Positions 14,722 to 22,069 of a DNA stretch of 32,060 nt are shown piece after piece. Numbering within the stretch: the first letter of the stretch is position 1; each line of letters opens with the position of its first letter. A model generated the notes under the pieces. That model made no database searches, was not told the DNA's origin, and saw only the letters and a program-made list of their open reading frames with translations. Source of the stretch: Nitrospira sp. SB0677_bin_15 (GTDB lineage: Bacteria; Nitrospirota; Nitrospiria; Nitrospirales; UBA8639). Both the position numbers and the translations under genes were made by a program. Location: assembly GCA_009842645.1 (NCBI GenBank), contig VYFB01000071.1, positions 1 through 32,060 on the forward strand, in the 5' to 3' direction.

Positions 14722-15936
14722 TCAGGGAAAAACATAAGATATGGGACCCACCGGGTAATCGTATTCAGGATGCCTTGCCGTCATCTTCTCCAAGACCAAC
14801 GCCGCCCCATGTTCAGCGGTTTGGGATAAGGTCGCGCCTTGTTGGACGTATCGGTTCGCCATTTGTAACGTCTTATGCCCGGCCGCGTCTCGGATTGCGA
14901 AGGCTCCGAAACCGGCCCCGGCCAGCATCGTCAAAAAGGATCGCCGCAAGTCATGTAACCGGCAACCGGAAAGTCCTGCTTGTTCACAAGCCAAAAGGAA
15001 CACCATGCGTGTTTGTCGGTAGGTTGCCGGAACAGAAGGACGGGAAGACGGAAAGACCCACGGACTTCCGTTGATTCGCGGAATTTGTCCAAGAATTTTT
15101 TTAACCGGAATTGCCAAGATGATCGTTCGCTTGCCGACTTTTGTTCGCGGGAGTATGGCCCTGGAAGTTTCAAGGTCAATGTTGGACCATTCGAGACTTA
15201 GTACTTCAGAAATCCGCAATCCGCTCATGGCCGAAACAACAATTGCCCCGACTGCAAACGGGTAAGTCTTTTCCAACTTCAACAAGGCCCCGTTCAACTT
15301 TTTCAGTTCACTCGGAGATAAGACGCGACTCCGGGCTTCCTCTCTTGCCCGTGTAATTCCTTTTGCCGGATTTGAATTTTGATTCCTCCATTCCCATCGT
15401 TCAGCCAAGGTAAATAATCGGGAACAGGTTGCTAAGGCACGATTTCTCAGGATAGGGGTGTTCGTCATACGTCTTGCCATCCCTTCAATATCGTGTTTTG
15501 TGATTGTCTTGACTCTCATCGTTCCCAACCCCGGCAACAAGTGAGTCCGCGCTATATTCCGGTATTCCTTCAACGTCTTTTTCGACATCCGGCCCAAACT
15601 GATCTGTTCCGGTACAAACTCGGTTTCATACCGAGTCCACAAATCGACAAACGTCGGGGCGTTCCTGATCGCGTTCCGTCGCGTCTGGACGCTATCCTCT
15701 CCCGCCTGTACCTTGAGCAGTTCTGATGCGGCCCGAGCGCGTATATCCTTCAATGTCGTTTCTTCGACACGGGCTAGCTTCGCCATGACGCGTTTCCCTC
15801 GGTCCGTGAACATGAGGATGTACGACTTCGCGCCTTTTGGAAAAACTCGTACAGCAAGACCACGGACTTTTTCATCCCACAGGATGTAAGCCGTAGCTTT
15901 TGGTTTCGCCTCTTTGATCATTGCTTCTGTCAACAT
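14722..15936 (-). CDS. int: Tyrosine recombinase (island integrase)
   Basis: The 404-aa protein starts at an ATG behind GGGAGAG. The N-terminal part is an arm-binding/DUF4102-like domain (residues 1-90, AYILWDEKVRGLAVRVFPKGAKSYI). A SAM-like core-binding domain spans about 90-190. The catalytic domain has Arg in SGLRISEVLSLEW (about 240), Lys in RTKVGKRT, HDLRRS (about 320), GHKT and the Tyr nucleophile in MANRYVQ. It is the P4-like, tRNA-targeting type and should integrate and excise the island between 97-175 and 16179-16257. It lies 242 bp from attR and reads into the island. All catalytic residues are present, so it may still be active. No excisionase gene is recognisable. Confidence 0.95.
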   Translation of the reverse strand: MLTEAMIKEAKPKATAYILWDEKVRGLAVRVFPKGAKSYILMFTDRGKRVMAKLARVEETTLKDIRARAASELLKVQAGEDSVQTRRNAIRNAPTFVDLWTRYETEFVPEQISLGRMSKKTLKEYRNIARTHLLPGLGTMRVKTITKHDIEGMARRMTNTPILRNRALATCSRLFTLAERWEWRNQNSNPAKGITRAREEARSRVLSPSELKKLNGALLKLEKTYPFAVGAIVVSAMSGLRISEVLSLEWSNIDLETSRAILPRTKVGKRTIILAIPVKKILGQIPRINGSPWVFPSSRPSVPATYRQTRMVFLLACEQAGLSGCRLHDLRRSFLTMLAGAGFGAFAIRDAAGHKTLQMANRYVQQGATLSQTAEHGAALVLEKMTARHPEYDYPVGPISYVFP

Positions 15937-15958
15937 GCTGCTCTCCCTTCAGTGACGT

Positions 15959-16051
15959 GTAGCTTTTCTCGGCACTTTGTGGCGGACTCACTGTTTTCCA
16001 CTCAGTCGGTTTCGTGTCGTATCGTGTCATAAAAAAGCTACGAAAAGCTAC
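15959..16051. promoter_or_regulatory. Integrase upstream region with AGCTAC motifs
   Basis: AGCTAC lies at 16036-16041 and 16046-16051, and inverted at 15959-15964. A pair of direct GACACGA-type repeats lies between (minus strand, near 16008-16030). The block lies between the integrase start and attR and mirrors the cluster at 194-217. It probably holds arm sites and the integrase promoter. Confidence 0.45.
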
Positions 16052-16178
16052 AGTTTTTGAGAGTATATCGGGGAAACCAAGGGAAAGCAATGGAGAAGAG
16101 AAAAATAGAGATAGCCTGTATTTATGCCATATTTGGAAGATTATGGAAAGAAAGAGAAAATACGAAAAATGGAGTTTT

Positions 16179-16257
16179 GGCTGACTCATAATCAGTTGGT
16201 CCCAGGTTCAAGTCCTGGTGGGCCCACCATACAATCAATCAGTTATAAAGATTTGAA
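16179..16257 (+). repeat. attR: right copy of the 79-bp direct repeat
   Basis: This is identical to 97-175. Only the 3' part of the tRNA is present (from the anticodon stem to CCA plus 28 bp). The upstream sequence cannot form a D arm or acceptor strand, so this copy is not a functional tRNA. Confidence 0.92.
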
Positions 16258-16286
16258 TGAAGTGAGAAAGAGGAAAACTACAAAAA

Positions 16287-16427
16287 CAAGCCCGCCTCCT
16301 TCCTTGGCTCCACGCCTGACCACTCCCTTCGATTTTGAATGATAGTCCCGGACAGCGATGCCGTCTGTTCTGCGGTCTCCTGCCTTGCCACGGCGTAGCC
16401 CGTTTGCCGGTTGCTCATGCCCATTCT
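16287..16427. repeat. 141-bp repeat, right copy (outside the island)
   Basis: It aligns ungapped to 303-443 with 22 differences (84% identity). Only 29 bp separate it from attR, and that short stretch also resembles a shortened form of the sequence after attL. It probably represents the left end of an older element. Confidence 0.8.
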
Positions 16428-16801
16428 GTCATTCGTGCATTTCCTCACTTTCCCGTAGACCTAAATTGTGGGAGGTCAGACCTATTCTCGCTCCTTGGAC
16501 ATGAACGTCCATGCATTGTCTTGATGCTTCCTCCACAATTTGATACGGTTTTCCCGTTACGCTCCTCAGGCGACCCTTGTCGGGTCTCCTGTGAAATACA
16601 AGAGCCTGATCTGGTGATTGCGGGTCGCTCCCGTGCTCGGCAGATTGTTTCACCCACGGTAAATACGCAGGACTTCCTTCACCTGAGGAGGCGTAACAAG
16701 GCCCGACCTGTGTGCCGGGCACGTCTCCTTGGATTTAGAGGTTCCTAAAAGTGCTTCGCCGGGGAGACATCTCTGCGAACCTTGTTATGTAAGGAGGGAC
16801 C
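16428..16801. other. Non-coding stretch with long-range inverted repeats
   Basis: No gene is supported. Two inverted repeats stand out: 16463-16475 with 16530-16541 (12 bp, one bulged G) and 16556-16570 with 16682-16697 (15 bp, one extra base), the latter enclosing further small hairpins (for example GACCC with GGGTC near 16572-16586). The arrangement recalls the structured region at 631-1441. AAGGAGG at 16791-16797 is the ribosome site of the next gene. Confidence 0.5.
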
Positions 16802-19150
16802 ATGATGCAGAATCGGTATATTGCAATAGTTGTCGCGGCGATTTGTCTTATCTCTCTGGCTGCTTGCGGCGGCGGTGGAGGCAGTGGGTCAAGGCCTACC
16901 ATCGTCACTCCGGCTCCCGAGCCCACACCTCCTCCTGATCCTACCGCTAACCCCTCATATCACCTCAACACGGCACGCTTTACGACACACCAACCAAAAG
17001 TACTCGAACAGATCGGGGCGCATCATGCCTACGCCAGGGGCCTCACCGGCAGGAGCGTGCGGATCGGGATCGACGATACTATCGTCGATTACACGCAAAG
17101 CAGTGAATTCGGAAACCGGGTAAGGCTGCGAGAAGCGGATGGGGCGAGCCTTGGTTACGCACGTCCGGATGGAGACCTGATCTTCAGCGATGTCGGCACC
17201 TGCATATTGTTCGACCCATCATGCAGCACGTGGGAGGGCAACAGCGCGGGAGATCCTGAAGCGGTCAACAGATGGGTGCGCCAGATCGTTGACACGGATG
17301 GCTGGCCCACCAGCGATGACTCCGTATTTGTGGTTGATGAGTACTACGACGAAAACGACCTGATCGAGAGGTTGTTTCGCTGGACGGAAGTGCCGACACC
17401 CTATGGTCAAGAAGGATCCCACGGGACCATCGTTGCTTCAGTTGCAGCAGGAGAGAATCTCGGGGTTGCCCCAGGTTCCACCATTATTCCAATCGCGCAA
17501 AATTTATCGGACGACCAAAGAACGAACGCCTTCGCGGACGAAACCTTGCGACGCTGGATCTCAGTGCTCCCGGTTACAGCCCGCAGTACCCTTGATGATG
17601 GACTCGCAAGCGCCCAGCGAGACAACTACGCGAAGTTCGACATTATCAACCGGTCCTACGGAATTCCTTTGTTCGATCCGGATGTGGTCTCCAGCGAGGT
17701 TGGTTCTGAGTTGCAATGGTATAGACGGTACCTACCGAAGTACTTGGATGCCATCTTGCAAGCCGATAGAACGAATGCTGAAAAAACCATACTTGTCTAC
17801 GCCGCAGGCAATGAAGGAGAGCTTTGGTCAGGCTTGGGAGCGGACCTGCCCTACTACATCCCGGAGCTGCGCGGGCACTCCCTTGCTGTCGCCGCTACAA
17901 ATCCTGAAACAGGGGTTATCGCGGACTTTTCAAACAGGTGTGGCCCCCTTCCATCTAACTGGAATGCCGTAAGCCATGGACCGCATTACTGCCTTACGGC
18001 TCCAGGTATCGTGCGAGGTCTCGTGCCCAACCTCAACAGCCCCGGAAGCGGAGACGTTGGGAATGGAATACCAGGCACCAGCTTTGCCGCGCCGCTCGTT
18101 TCGGGCGCGCTCGCCCTGCTGATGGAGCATTTTCGAGGGACCCGAGGCAATACAGAAGTCGTGAGGCGCATGTTGGATACGGCTGATCGCAGCGGCCGGT
18201 ACGCGAACTCGGCCATCTATGGCGCCGGGCACTTGGACCTGGAAGCCGCCCTTTCACCTGTCGGTACGTTGAGTGTGGGACAATCGGCACGTGGGCTCTA
18301 CGATAGTTCGCTTCAAGTGCCGGCAATCTTTGGCTCGATCACGAACCGCGTGGAGGGGCTGGAACTGACGGCCTTTGACGAGCAGAACTTTCCCTTTTGG
18401 GTGCCCCTGTCCTCCAGGGTAAGAAGCGGCACGGCCATACGTTCCACGATTCCCATGTTCCAGAGCCTTCAACGCAATGCTGCACCGGCCCCGGGGTTTG
18501 AATCCATGGGCATGAATTGGACCCCGATTCAGAATACGGGGAAGCTGGGTCTCCCGGAAGGCCAAGACTACGTGGTCGGCTTCGGGCCGTCATCCATGAG
18601 CTTTGCTCGCCAACCCCAACAGGGCGGGTTCGGCTATGGATTCAACGTCAACGATGGGAATTACTTGGGAGCACAAACGTCCGGAGCCTTTGGCCGGAAT
18701 CTGCGGTCCGGGATGGTCTGGACCTCGCATGCGATTGTTCAGGAGTTGGGCTACGGGTTGACGCTCAACGCCACCGGCACGGTGGGGATGAGTCTCCCGG
18801 ACTATGAACAGGATGCGATCTTTCAGGCATCCTCTTCACTCCTTTCTGCCATGGCTATTCGTGTGGGCACCCCGCAAACCGTCCTCATGATTGAGCAACC
18901 CTTACGGGCGGAGACGGGCACCGGCACGTTCCGCATTGAGAATGGGCGCATGGAGAACGGCCGGAAACTGTATGACAAATACCGCATTCGGTTGAGCCCT
19001 GAGGCCAGGGAAATCCGGTTGGCCTTGCATCATGAGCAAGACGCCATCGGGGGGAAGATTGCCGTGGAGGTCGGACAGACCATGAACTCTGGTCATATTC
19101 CCGGCCGGCAGGATTCGCGCCTCGGCTTCGCATACCGGCTGATTTGGTGA
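16802..19150 (+). CDS. Secreted subtilisin-like (S8) serine protease, lipoprotein
   Basis: The 782-aa product begins with a lipoprotein signal (ISLAAC, lipidated Cys22) and a Gly-rich then Pro-rich linker. The S8 peptidase domain follows: Asp in IGIDDTIVDY (about 90), His in GSHGTIVAS (about 205), Asn of the oxyanion hole in YAAGNEG (about 335) and Ser in GTSFAAPLVSGALAL (about 425). After about residue 480 comes a roughly 300-residue beta-rich region ending in LGFAYRLIW. The aromatic end resembles an outer-membrane beta-barrel, as in serine-protease autotransporters. Two adjacent ATGs are possible; the second (16805) has better spacing from AAGGAGG. A small lipoprotein gene follows 4 bp downstream. 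The substrate is unknown. Confidence 0.88.
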   Translation: MMQNRYIAIVVAAICLISLAACGGGGGSGSRPTIVTPAPEPTPPPDPTANPSYHLNTARFTTHQPKVLEQIGAHHAYARGLTGRSVRIGIDDTIVDYTQSSEFGNRVRLREADGASLGYARPDGDLIFSDVGTCILFDPSCSTWEGNSAGDPEAVNRWVRQIVDTDGWPTSDDSVFVVDEYYDENDLIERLFRWTEVPTPYGQEGSHGTIVASVAAGENLGVAPGSTIIPIAQNLSDDQRTNAFADETLRRWISVLPVTARSTLDDGLASAQRDNYAKFDIINRSYGIPLFDPDVVSSEVGSELQWYRRYLPKYLDAILQADRTNAEKTILVYAAGNEGELWSGLGADLPYYIPELRGHSLAVAATNPETGVIADFSNRCGPLPSNWNAVSHGPHYCLTAPGIVRGLVPNLNSPGSGDVGNGIPGTSFAAPLVSGALALLMEHFRGTRGNTEVVRRMLDTADRSGRYANSAIYGAGHLDLEAALSPVGTLSVGQSARGLYDSSLQVPAIFGSITNRVEGLELTAFDEQNFPFWVPLSSRVRSGTAIRSTIPMFQSLQRNAAPAPGFESMGMNWTPIQNTGKLGLPEGQDYVVGFGPSSMSFARQPQQGGFGYGFNVNDGNYLGAQTSGAFGRNLRSGMVWTSHAIVQELGYGLTLNATGTVGMSLPDYEQDAIFQASSSLLSAMAIRVGTPQTVLMIEQPLRAETGTGTFRIENGRMENGRKLYDKYRIRLSPEAREIRLALHHEQDAIGGKIAVEVGQTMNSGHIPGRQDSRLGFAYRLIW

Positions 19151-19154
19151 CGAA

Positions 19155-19451
19155 ATGAATCTTCTCCGCACATGGGTGCTTGGGTCCGTAGCTGTGTTCG
19201 GTATGGCTTGCACAAGTCAACAGGACCCGGAAACGGCACACCCGCCAGACAGCCTGGGTGCTCCGGTCGAGCGAGAAGGCATCATTTACACCCCCGTGAG
19301 CATCGGCTCGCAGGGATGCCTGCTCTACCACATTAAAATCCCGGGCGGCCACGCCCCGGCAGCCTTGGCTTACCAGAACACGGACGGACGATTCAGCTAC
19401 GGACGCCCGGATCACTGTGTCAAGAAGACGACTGGGGACTCATCATTTTAA
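19155..19451 (+). CDS. Small cysteine-containing lipoprotein
   Basis: The gene starts 4 bp after the protease stop, so it is probably cotranscribed. The 98-aa product has a lipoprotein signal (VAVFGMAC, Cys19). The mature part holds two further Cys (SQGCLLY and PDHCVKK) that could form a disulfide. No family was recognised. Linkage to the subtilase suggests an accessory, chaperone or inhibitor role, which is inference. Confidence 0.7.
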   Translation: MNLLRTWVLGSVAVFGMACTSQQDPETAHPPDSLGAPVEREGIIYTPVSIGSQGCLLYHIKIPGGHAPAALAYQNTDGRFSYGRPDHCVKKTTGDSSF

Positions 19452-19452
19452 C

Positions 19453-19481
19453 TTGAGGCTGTAGTTCTCCTCTCGTACACT
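19453..19481 (+). promoter_or_regulatory. Candidate promoter of the M48 protease gene
   Basis: TTGAGG (19453-19458) and TACACT (19476-19481) are 17 bp apart. The ATG at 19490 is only 8 bases past the -10, and no Shine-Dalgarno sequence precedes it, so the message may be leaderless. Confidence 0.4.
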
Positions 19482-19489
19482 CCTTTCCT

Positions 19490-20365
19490 ATGCGTACAGT
19501 TTTCCTTCCTCGGTTTCTTCTCCTCGTTTTCTTCCTAAGTGGCTGTGCGGGTCCCGTGCTGGATCTGCCCGAGCCCACCAACCAGAAACTCACCGAAGCC
19601 CACCGTCTGCTCGATCACCACAAGTTGCCTCCTGTAACCGTGTTCCCTATTACGCGCGAGGATTCGGGATCCTACGTGGACGCCTACAGCCCGACCAAAT
19701 ATCGGATGCGGGACGCCGTGGCTCGCTTCTGTGACCGCACCAACCTGGGCCGTTGCGACGAATTCTCAAGCCTGCCCTATCCGGCCATGGAGTATAACCC
19801 CAAGATGATCAACGCTCATGCCGATCAGCATGACCGGATTATTGTGTACTCCGGCCTCGTCGATACGCTCGGCGTCCAGGACGAACTCGGGGCGGTCCTG
19901 GCGCACGAATACGCCCATGTGTTGTTGGGCCACGTGGACAAGTCCCTGACGAATGCCGCGGTGGGCGGCGTGATTTTCCCACTCCTCTTGGGGGGACTGG
20001 CTGTGGCGGCGGATGTGGACTTGCATCCCAGCACGTATTTCGACGCGGCCGACTTGGGGATGGTTGTCGGGAGCCGGGCCTACAGTCCAGAGATGGAACT
20101 GGAGGCAGATCGGCTCTCTGTCTACATCCTGGAGGAGGCCGGGTATTCTCTCACGGCCATGCGGGATGCCCTGGTCCGGTTGCATCGGGCCCATACTGAC
20201 GCTCAGTCGAGTGGACTGGGAACGGTGGGCTTCTTAGAGACCCACCCGAGCAGTGACCGGCGAATGGCTCATATGCTCGCCACCATCGAGGACGTCCTGG
20301 CCGATGTGCCATGGATGGGGAAGACAGCGCGCGTTGTGGTGGAGGAGGACTTCGAAGAAGATTAG
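19490..20365 (+). CDS. M48-family metalloprotease, lipoprotein
   Basis: The 291-aa protein has a clear lipoprotein signal (FFLSGC, Cys19) and so is membrane-anchored and exported. The zinc site is HEYAH at about residue 138, with the third ligand Glu in MELEADRLS near 202, as in M48/LoiP/BepA-type periplasmic proteases. A hydrophobic stretch (VGGVIFPLLLGGLAVAA) lies between them. A long acidic C-terminus follows. Likely roles are quality control of envelope proteins. It is preceded by two other lipoprotein genes, possibly in a shared envelope function, but has its own promoter-like sequence. Confidence 0.87.
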   Translation: MRTVFLPRFLLLVFFLSGCAGPVLDLPEPTNQKLTEAHRLLDHHKLPPVTVFPITREDSGSYVDAYSPTKYRMRDAVARFCDRTNLGRCDEFSSLPYPAMEYNPKMINAHADQHDRIIVYSGLVDTLGVQDELGAVLAHEYAHVLLGHVDKSLTNAAVGGVIFPLLLGGLAVAADVDLHPSTYFDAADLGMVVGSRAYSPEMELEADRLSVYILEEAGYSLTAMRDALVRLHRAHTDAQSSGLGTVGFLETHPSSDRRMAHMLATIEDVLADVPWMGKTARVVVEEDFEED

Positions 20366-20513
20366 CGCATGCGTTTAGTCGAAAAAGAGGGGGCCGAGAA
20401 CCAGTTGGTTGATTTACCATATTTCAATGAGATGGTCGTCTAGATAGGTATCGCAGGTGGATCGGTCGAGGTTCCACGAGGCTGTGGCTTTTCGTCTGGG
20501 TCCGGCTGCGCTG
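20366..20513. other. Convergent intergenic gap
   Basis: The gap lies between a plus-strand and a minus-strand gene. I see no clear terminator hairpin or other feature in it. Confidence 0.3.
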
Positions 20514-20822
20514 TTAGAGTTTCTGGATGGCTTGCCGGAGGAGGGAAAGCTGGTCGGATGAATTTCCGATTTTTCCCAATTCCGCTTTGAGTTGATCTTT
20601 GAGGTAAGAGGAATAACCTATCCGGTCCAGGAAAAATTCCAGAAACGCGCCTGACAACGCGCTTTCCTTCTTTAAGGTTTCCACGTCCTCATCGCTGATC
20701 GGCACGTACGTGCTTCCGATGTGCAGGATGACTTTGTAATAGTCTCCTTCACCGCGACGTTCGAATCGTATTCCATCCATGTCCGTGACTCTGGTTTCTC
20801 TGGTTAGCAGGATAGCCTCCAT
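20514..20822 (-). CDS. Small hypothetical protein
   Basis: From ATG 20822 this gives 102 aa; a later ATG at 20780 (MDGIRFERRGEG) gives 88 aa and is about equally plausible, as neither start has a strong ribosome site. The protein is soluble, with a short beta region (YYKVILHIGSTYVPIS) followed by helices (ETLKKESALSGAFLEFFLDRIGY and SDQLSLLRQAI). The even coding character and the amphipathic C-terminus support a real gene. No family was recognised. It is transcribed away from serC. Confidence 0.6.
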   Translation of the reverse strand: MEAILLTRETRVTDMDGIRFERRGEGDYYKVILHIGSTYVPISDEDVETLKKESALSGAFLEFFLDRIGYSSYLKDQLKAELGKIGNSSDQLSLLRQAIQKL

Positions 20823-20976
20823 TGTATGCAAACGGCTAACGTGATGACAAGGGACGCACTGGTTCGCGTGATTCTTGACCACCCATAGACCATGTGATAG
20901 CGTACCAACTCCTGATCTTCATCTTCACAACTGATCTACCAGTCTTCAGGTTCTTTATCTCATCCGGGAGTCTTTC

Positions 20977-22059
20977 ATGTCACGAGTGTATAACTTCAGC
21001 GCCGGCCCGGCCATGTTGCCTGAGGCCGTCTTACAACGAGCCCAGGCCGAATTGACGGATTGGCACGGGGCAGGGGCCTCCATTATGGAGGTGAGCCACC
21101 GTGGGAAAGAGTTTGTTTCGGTCCATGCCGAGGCCGAACGGGACGTCCGCGATTTATTGGGCGTGCCGGAGACGTACAAGGTGCTCTTTCTGCAAGGAGG
21201 AGCCACCGGGCAATTTGCCGCTATTCCCATGAACCTGTTGCGCGGGAAAAACAAGGCGGATTACATTCTGACCGGATCCTGGGGAAAAAAAGCCATCAGC
21301 GAGGCCAAGAAATATTGCGAAGTGAACGTCGCGGCTTCGTCCGAGGGCGAGAAATTTACGACCATCCCCCCGTTTGACCATTGGGCGTTGAATACCGATG
21401 CCGCGTATGTCCACTACACGCCCAATGAAACCATTGAAGGCGTTGAATTTCACTGGATTCCCGAGACAGGTGACGTTCCGCTCGTCGGTGATATGTCTTC
21501 GACTATTTTGTCGCGTCCCGTCGACGTCAGCCGGTTTGGGTTGATCTACGCCGGTGCCCAAAAAAACATCGGGCCGGCCGGCGTGACGCTGGTGATCGTG
21601 CGGGAGGATTTGATCGGCAACGTCCTCTTGATGACCCCCGGCGTGTGGGATTACGCACAACAGGCCAAAGCCGATTCCATGTTGAATACTCCACCGACTT
21701 ACAACCTGTATATCGCCGGTTTGGTTTTCAAATGGGTGAAGGAGCAAGGAGGGCTGTCGGTCATGGCCGAATGCAACGAACGCAAGGCCAAGAAGCTGTA
21801 CGCCGCGATCGATGATTCTGGTTTTTATCGCAACCCGGTGGACCCATCGTGCCGGTCATGGATGAACGTGCCGTTCGTCCTGGCCAATCCGGAATTGGAT
21901 GGCGAGTTTCTCACGGGAGCAGCCCAGGCTGGGTTGACCACGTTGCAGGGACATCGTTCGGTGGGCGGCATGCGTGCCAGTATCTATAACGCCATGCCCG
22001 AGTCCGGCGTGGATGCCTTAATCGACTATATGACGGAATTTGAAAAACGGAAAGCGTAG
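20977..22059 (+). CDS. serC: Phosphoserine aminotransferase
   Basis: This PLP enzyme makes 3-phosphoserine from 3-phosphohydroxypyruvate and glutamate, the second step of serine synthesis; it also acts in PLP synthesis in some bacteria. The 360-aa length is normal. The start is MSRVYNFSAGPAMLPEAVL, the standard SerC N-terminus, behind GGGAG. Further landmarks are ASIMEVSHRGKEF (residues 34-46), the ATGQFAAIPMNL substrate region, and the PLP-binding Lys near 196 in YAGAQKNIGPAG. The C-terminus RSVGGMRASIYNAMP is typical. It ends 10 bp before serA, so the two genes form a serine biosynthesis operon. Confidence 0.97.
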   Translation: MSRVYNFSAGPAMLPEAVLQRAQAELTDWHGAGASIMEVSHRGKEFVSVHAEAERDVRDLLGVPETYKVLFLQGGATGQFAAIPMNLLRGKNKADYILTGSWGKKAISEAKKYCEVNVAASSEGEKFTTIPPFDHWALNTDAAYVHYTPNETIEGVEFHWIPETGDVPLVGDMSSTILSRPVDVSRFGLIYAGAQKNIGPAGVTLVIVREDLIGNVLLMTPGVWDYAQQAKADSMLNTPPTYNLYIAGLVFKWVKEQGGLSVMAECNERKAKKLYAAIDDSGFYRNPVDPSCRSWMNVPFVLANPELDGEFLTGAAQAGLTTLQGHRSVGGMRASIYNAMPESGVDALIDYMTEFEKRKA

Positions 22060-22069
22060 GGACAATTCC

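Larger units (their letters stand above)
97..16257. mobile_element. tRNA-Ile-integrated genomic island carrying a defence operon
   Basis: The island is bounded by a perfect 79-bp direct repeat (97-175 and 16179-16257), giving an element of 16,082 bp. The repeat starts in the anticodon stem of the tRNA and runs 28 bp past its CCA. A tyrosine recombinase gene lies 242 bp inside the right repeat. The cargo is a helicase/nuclease/methylase defence operon, a toxin-antitoxin pair, gene remnants and a hairpin-rich non-coding stretch. No conjugation, replication or phage structural gene is visible. It therefore resembles a satellite-like or integrase-only island that would need a helper to move between cells. 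Unusually, the integrase sits at the end away from the intact tRNA. Confidence 0.88.

Noticed and set aside
16140-16229. Second tRNA-Ile gene
   Set aside because: Only the 3' part is present; no acceptor 5' strand or D arm precedes it, so it is an attachment-site copy.
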